Assembly (NCBI GenBank): GCA_003228495.1
Contig: QIDY01000396.1
Location: 1 to 8,095 of the forward strand
Source of the DNA: Nitrospirota bacterium
GTDB lineage: Bacteria > Nitrospirota > Nitrospiria > Nitrospirales > UBA8639
Direction of reading: 5' to 3'
DNA length: 8,095 nt
The translations under genes were made by a program, and so were the position numbers. This document shows, one piece after another, positions 6,501-8,095 of this stretch. The notes below the pieces were generated by a model. That model was not told the DNA's origin, did no database searches, and saw only the letters and a list, made by a program, of their open reading frames with translations. Positions within the stretch are counted from its first letter, which is position 1. Each line of letters begins with the position of its first letter.

Positions 6501-7153
6501 ATGTGTGTCTCACTGTTCGAGACTCAGGGAAGGGTATACCTTCCGAGATTATTCCACGAATCTTTGATCCATTTTTTACCACCAAAGAGATTGGCGTGGG
6601 CACCGGAATGGGTTTAGCTGTTGTTCATGGCATTGTCTTGAGCCATGGAGGAGTTATCACGGTCGACAGTGATTCCGGTAAGGGGACCACATTTACCCTG
6701 TATTTCCCAGCGATGAAAGCGGGAAAGTCTGGGGAGGATTTCCAGGAACTGACCCAAGAGTTTATCATGGGACGGGGTAACATTCTTTTGGTTGAGGATG
6801 AAGAGCCCCTAGCGCGGCTGGGACAGGAGGCCCTTGAACGATTAGGCTATGATGTGAGGGTCTGCACAAGCAGTGTGGAAGCGTTAGAGATTTTCCGAGC
6901 CGACCCCCATCATTATGATGTCGTCATTACTGATCAAACAATGCCCAATTTAACCGGTGATGTTCTTGCACGTAAGTTGTTGCAACTTCGACCGGAGGTA
7001 CCTATTATTTTGTGTACTGGGTTTAGCCATGTCATTTCTCCAGAAAATGCGAAAGCAATGGGAATTCGAGCCTTTCTGTTTAAGCCATTGTTAATGCGGG
7101 ATTTAGGACGAACTCTTCGAGAGGTACTTCCCCAATCTTCCGAAGACGTATGA
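3581..7153 (+). CDS. Soluble hybrid sensor histidine kinase: REC, five PAS, HisKA, HATPase, REC
   Basis: This 1190-residue multidomain kinase autophosphorylates on His and passes phosphate to Asp. An N-terminal receiver (22-137) has acidic residues Asp27/Asp28, phosphoacceptor Asp72, Thr100 and Lys122. A charged helical linker (about 140-178) leads to five PAS domains at roughly 176-297, 300-423, 427-548, 556-676 and 682-803. Each PAS ends in the PAC-type D(I/L)T motif. PAS1, PAS4 and PAS5 carry HPDD as in PAS_3 folds. The dimerisation domain has GGIAHDFNN with His825. The ATPase domain shows the N box (N933, N937), DSGKGI at 981-986, FDPFFTTK at 995-1002 and GTGMGLAVVHG at 1007-1017. A C-terminal receiver (1066-1185) has Glu1072/Asp1073, Asp1118 (TDQTMP), Thr1146 and Lys1168. 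No membrane segment is present, so it is cytosolic. All catalytic residues appear intact. Met1, Met2 and Met13 are all possible starts, since no strong ribosome binding site is seen. The ligand is unknown, and no separate regulator gene is adjacent. Confidence 0.93.
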   Translation: MMQPSKKRVIQSMESPSAKQHAILIVDDEMDICLALQDLFAGEGYRVDAVETGTDALNHIHPSHPYSAVILDLGLPDLDGLTVLQRLHEVDATLPVIILTAHGDQKEKISTLQHHAFAHFTKPYVREELTAIVQKVIGIKDLSLKVDQTERELHSSETTRQLESQQAQTLLSQSEQRLRLALKAGKMGIWDWDTDTNQIVWSDEVADLFGLAQGTLEDTYDAYMQCIHPDDRAMVAEKFRKALKEDVLYEVDHRIVWPTGEIRWCECKGQVVKNQEGRSPRIVGTVQDITTKKQDEKKLRASQTFLTSILENLPHMVFVKKAKGLQFLHFNKAGEDLLGYSRETLIGKTDYDFFSQEEANFFTRKDYEVLANKKLVDIPEEIIHTKFQGTRILHTKKIPLLDEEGNPQYLLGISEDITERKHGELERDERQLLLNLIYETGPGCVKRIAADGTLLHMNSAGLKLIEAEKESAGLGLSVFDLVTPEYRSAFEHMHQEVIRGKAQTLQFEGQGLKGGRRWMETYAVPFRNPLTKEVEHLAVTHDITERKQAEGLIRKGERKFRAIYEQAPTGIATLDSLSGRFTQINQKYCDIAGYSQEEMLDLTFQDITHPDDLQADLDHMQQLLAGRVSSFQMEKRYLQKNGQVIWVHLTCVPLWLKATDLRQHIAMVEDITYRKQAEVALRESEERFRLLSEAIPQQVWTANPDGSLDYVNQRVMEYFDRPREKLIGQEWQEVLHPDDLPACLEHWATARSTLQPYEIEFRLRRKDGIYRWHLSRALPIFGPDGQVKKWFGTNTDLTDVKQLEAQIRQGQKMEAIGTLAGGIAHDFNNILMAIMGFVELAKINMSKSENPEKNLNEVLIAGRRARELVQQILTFSRENEQIRELFNLKLLVKEVLRFLRASFPATIDIVQHFTEADTIIVGDQIQLHQVIVNLCTNAEYAMRGSGGLLELGLECIEVGNQGMALYPALEKGSYVCLTVRDSGKGIPSEIIPRIFDPFFTTKEIGVGTGMGLAVVHGIVLSHGGVITVDSDSGKGTTFTLYFPAMKAGKSGEDFQELTQEFIMGRGNILLVEDEEPLARLGQEALERLGYDVRVCTSSVEALEIFRADPHHYDVVITDQTMPNLTGDVLARKLLQLRPEVPIILCTGFSHVISPENAKAMGIRAFLFKPLLMRDLGRTLREVLPQSSEDV

Positions 7154-7199
7154 GGTCTACCTCCTTGAATTTGAAATTTTTACTCAAATCTGAATCTGG

Positions 7200-7443
7200 G
7201 GTCACATCTTTCATTAATACAATTAGGACGGACATTGACTGTGAGTTACGTGGAGGCCGATGGTCAACGTGCTAACAGGTCTTCTTGATCGTCCGTCACT
7301 TTGAAGATGCGCTGCTGGCTCAGGTTTCCGTCTATCACAGGTAGCAGCTGCCTAGGATGTGGAGTTGTTCTTGTCGGGACTAGGCCGTACTCTATGCTGG
7401 TCCCCTCTCCTTGGGCGTTAAATTATTAAATTATCAGTGTCCC
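7200..7443. mobile_element. MITE-like element, copy B, left end missing or diverged
   Basis: From GGTCACAT to ATCAGTGTCCC this segment aligns with 2542-2785. Both spans are 244 bases long, though several small indels cancel out. Long shared stretches include AATACAAT, CTGTGAGTT, ATCGTCCGTC, ATGCGC, CCGTACTCT and the identical 21-base right end TTATTAAATTATCAGTGTCCC. By eye the left half is about three-quarters identical and the middle is weaker. No GGGACACTGATAA left terminus is found upstream. At the spacing of copy A it would fall at the kinase stop codon, so this copy seems truncated or decayed. It sits between the convergent kinase and suhB-like genes. The short stretch before it (7154-7199) is AT-rich and contains no clear terminator. 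Confidence 0.65.
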
Positions 7444-7465
7444 ATAAATTGGTTCGTGTTTCGTA

Positions 7466-8095
7466 CTAAATCTTTCGTTGATTGTGTAGAACCTCTTGCA
7501 TTTCTTGGTGGATGAGGCCGTTGGTGGCAAGGAGGGTGTTGCCATAAATAGAGTAGGGTTCGCCTACGTAATTTGTGATCTTCCCTCCGGCTTCTTCCAC
7601 GATGACTTTGCCTGCGGCGGTATCCCACGGATTGAGTTGCAATTCCCAGAATCCGTCAAATCGGCCACAAGCGATATAGCAGAGATCAATGGCAGCCGTG
7701 CCGGTGCGCCGCATACCGCGCGCACGCAAAGTAAAGGCACATAGTTCTTTGAGATTGTTGTCTGTAGCGGTATGGACGTCATAGGCAAAGCCCGTGACCA
7801 ACAACGCTTCGCTGAGTTTCGGAGTGACTGATACGTGAATCGGTGTATCGTTGAGAGTGGCTCCGAGACCTTGTTGCCCAAGAAATAGTTCGTCTCTTGT
7901 TGGATCGTAGACGACGCCCAGGATACACGTGTCTTCATGTTCCACTCCAATGGAGATGTTGTACATGGGGAAGCCGTGGGCGAAGTTGGTAGTGCCGTCC
8001 AGCGGATCAATGATCCATTTGGTGGCATGAGCCGGAATGTCTTGCAGCCCTTGTTCTTCACTTAGAATTTGATGTTCTGGAAAGGCATGCTGGAT
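7466..8095 (-). CDS. suhB: Inositol monophosphatase family protein, N-terminus outside window
   Basis: This is a Mg-dependent phosphatase of the IMPase/SuhB family, which hydrolyses myo-inositol 1-phosphate and related substrates. In enterobacteria SuhB also joins rRNA antitermination complexes. About 209 residues are visible, against roughly 265 for the family, so some 55-60 N-terminal residues lie beyond the right edge. The frame is open to the edge, and the internal Met at base 7966 is not the start because the metal site lies upstream of it. Visible motifs, numbered from the first visible residue, are SEEQG (12-16), WIIDPLDGTTNF (27-38) with metal-binding Asp30 and Asp33, and NPWDTAAGK with Asp158. 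GRRTGTAAID-type sequence appears as MRRTGTAAIDLCY. The stop TAG lies 22 bases from element copy B. The suhB symbol is by family and the true substrate is unproven. Confidence 0.92.
   Translation of the reverse strand: MQHAFPEHQILSEEQGLQDIPAHATKWIIDPLDGTTNFAHGFPMYNISIGVEHEDTCILGVVYDPTRDELFLGQQGLGATLNDTPIHVSVTPKLSEALLVTGFAYDVHTATDNNLKELCAFTLRARGMRRTGTAAIDLCYIACGRFDGFWELQLNPWDTAAGKVIVEEAGGKITNYVGEPYSIYGNTLLATNGLIHQEMQEVLHNQRKI

Noticed and set aside
7496..8061. Long frames on both strands over the suhB-like gene
   Set aside because: The minus-strand frame carrying DPLDGTTNF and NPWDTAAGK is clearly the gene. The others are shadows with no family features.

Overview
The window looks like chromosomal DNA of a free-living Gram-negative bacterium with GC near one half, judged by eye. 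The Gram-negative assignment rests on a lipobox lipoprotein, an LpxO/AspH-like hydroxylase and an exported thioredoxin. The large multi-PAS hybrid kinase and the general protein style remind me of Nitrospirota such as Nitrospira, but no marker here fixes the taxon and this is only an impression.

Layout, left to right. The + strand opens with the 3' part of prfC (peptide chain release factor 3). A 218-bp gap follows, then an aspartyl/asparaginyl beta-hydroxylase-family gene. Next come a possible 31-residue small ORF and, one base after its stop, an exported DipZ/TlpA-like thioredoxin with a CWNC site and a strong Shine-Dalgarno. A 296-bp non-coding element with perfect 20-bp terminal inverted repeats separates the thioredoxin from a convergent minus-strand lipoprotein gene. 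A 427-bp divergent intergenic region then leads into a 1190-residue hybrid sensor kinase (REC, five PAS, HisKA, HATPase, REC). A diverged second copy of the element, 244 bp and lacking the left terminus, lies between the kinase gene and a convergent minus-strand inositol monophosphatase family gene (suhB-like), which runs off the right edge.

The genes do not form one obvious pathway. The thioredoxin and lipoprotein act in the envelope, the kinase is a soluble signalling hub with unknown ligand and partner, and prfC and suhB are housekeeping-type genes. The most notable feature is the repeat pair. Both copies sit in tail-to-tail gene junctions, and one terminal repeat supplies the last codons and stop of the lipoprotein gene. 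This fits a MITE-like or other non-autonomous element family. I found no CRISPR array, tRNA, rRNA, intact transposase or recognisable defence system.
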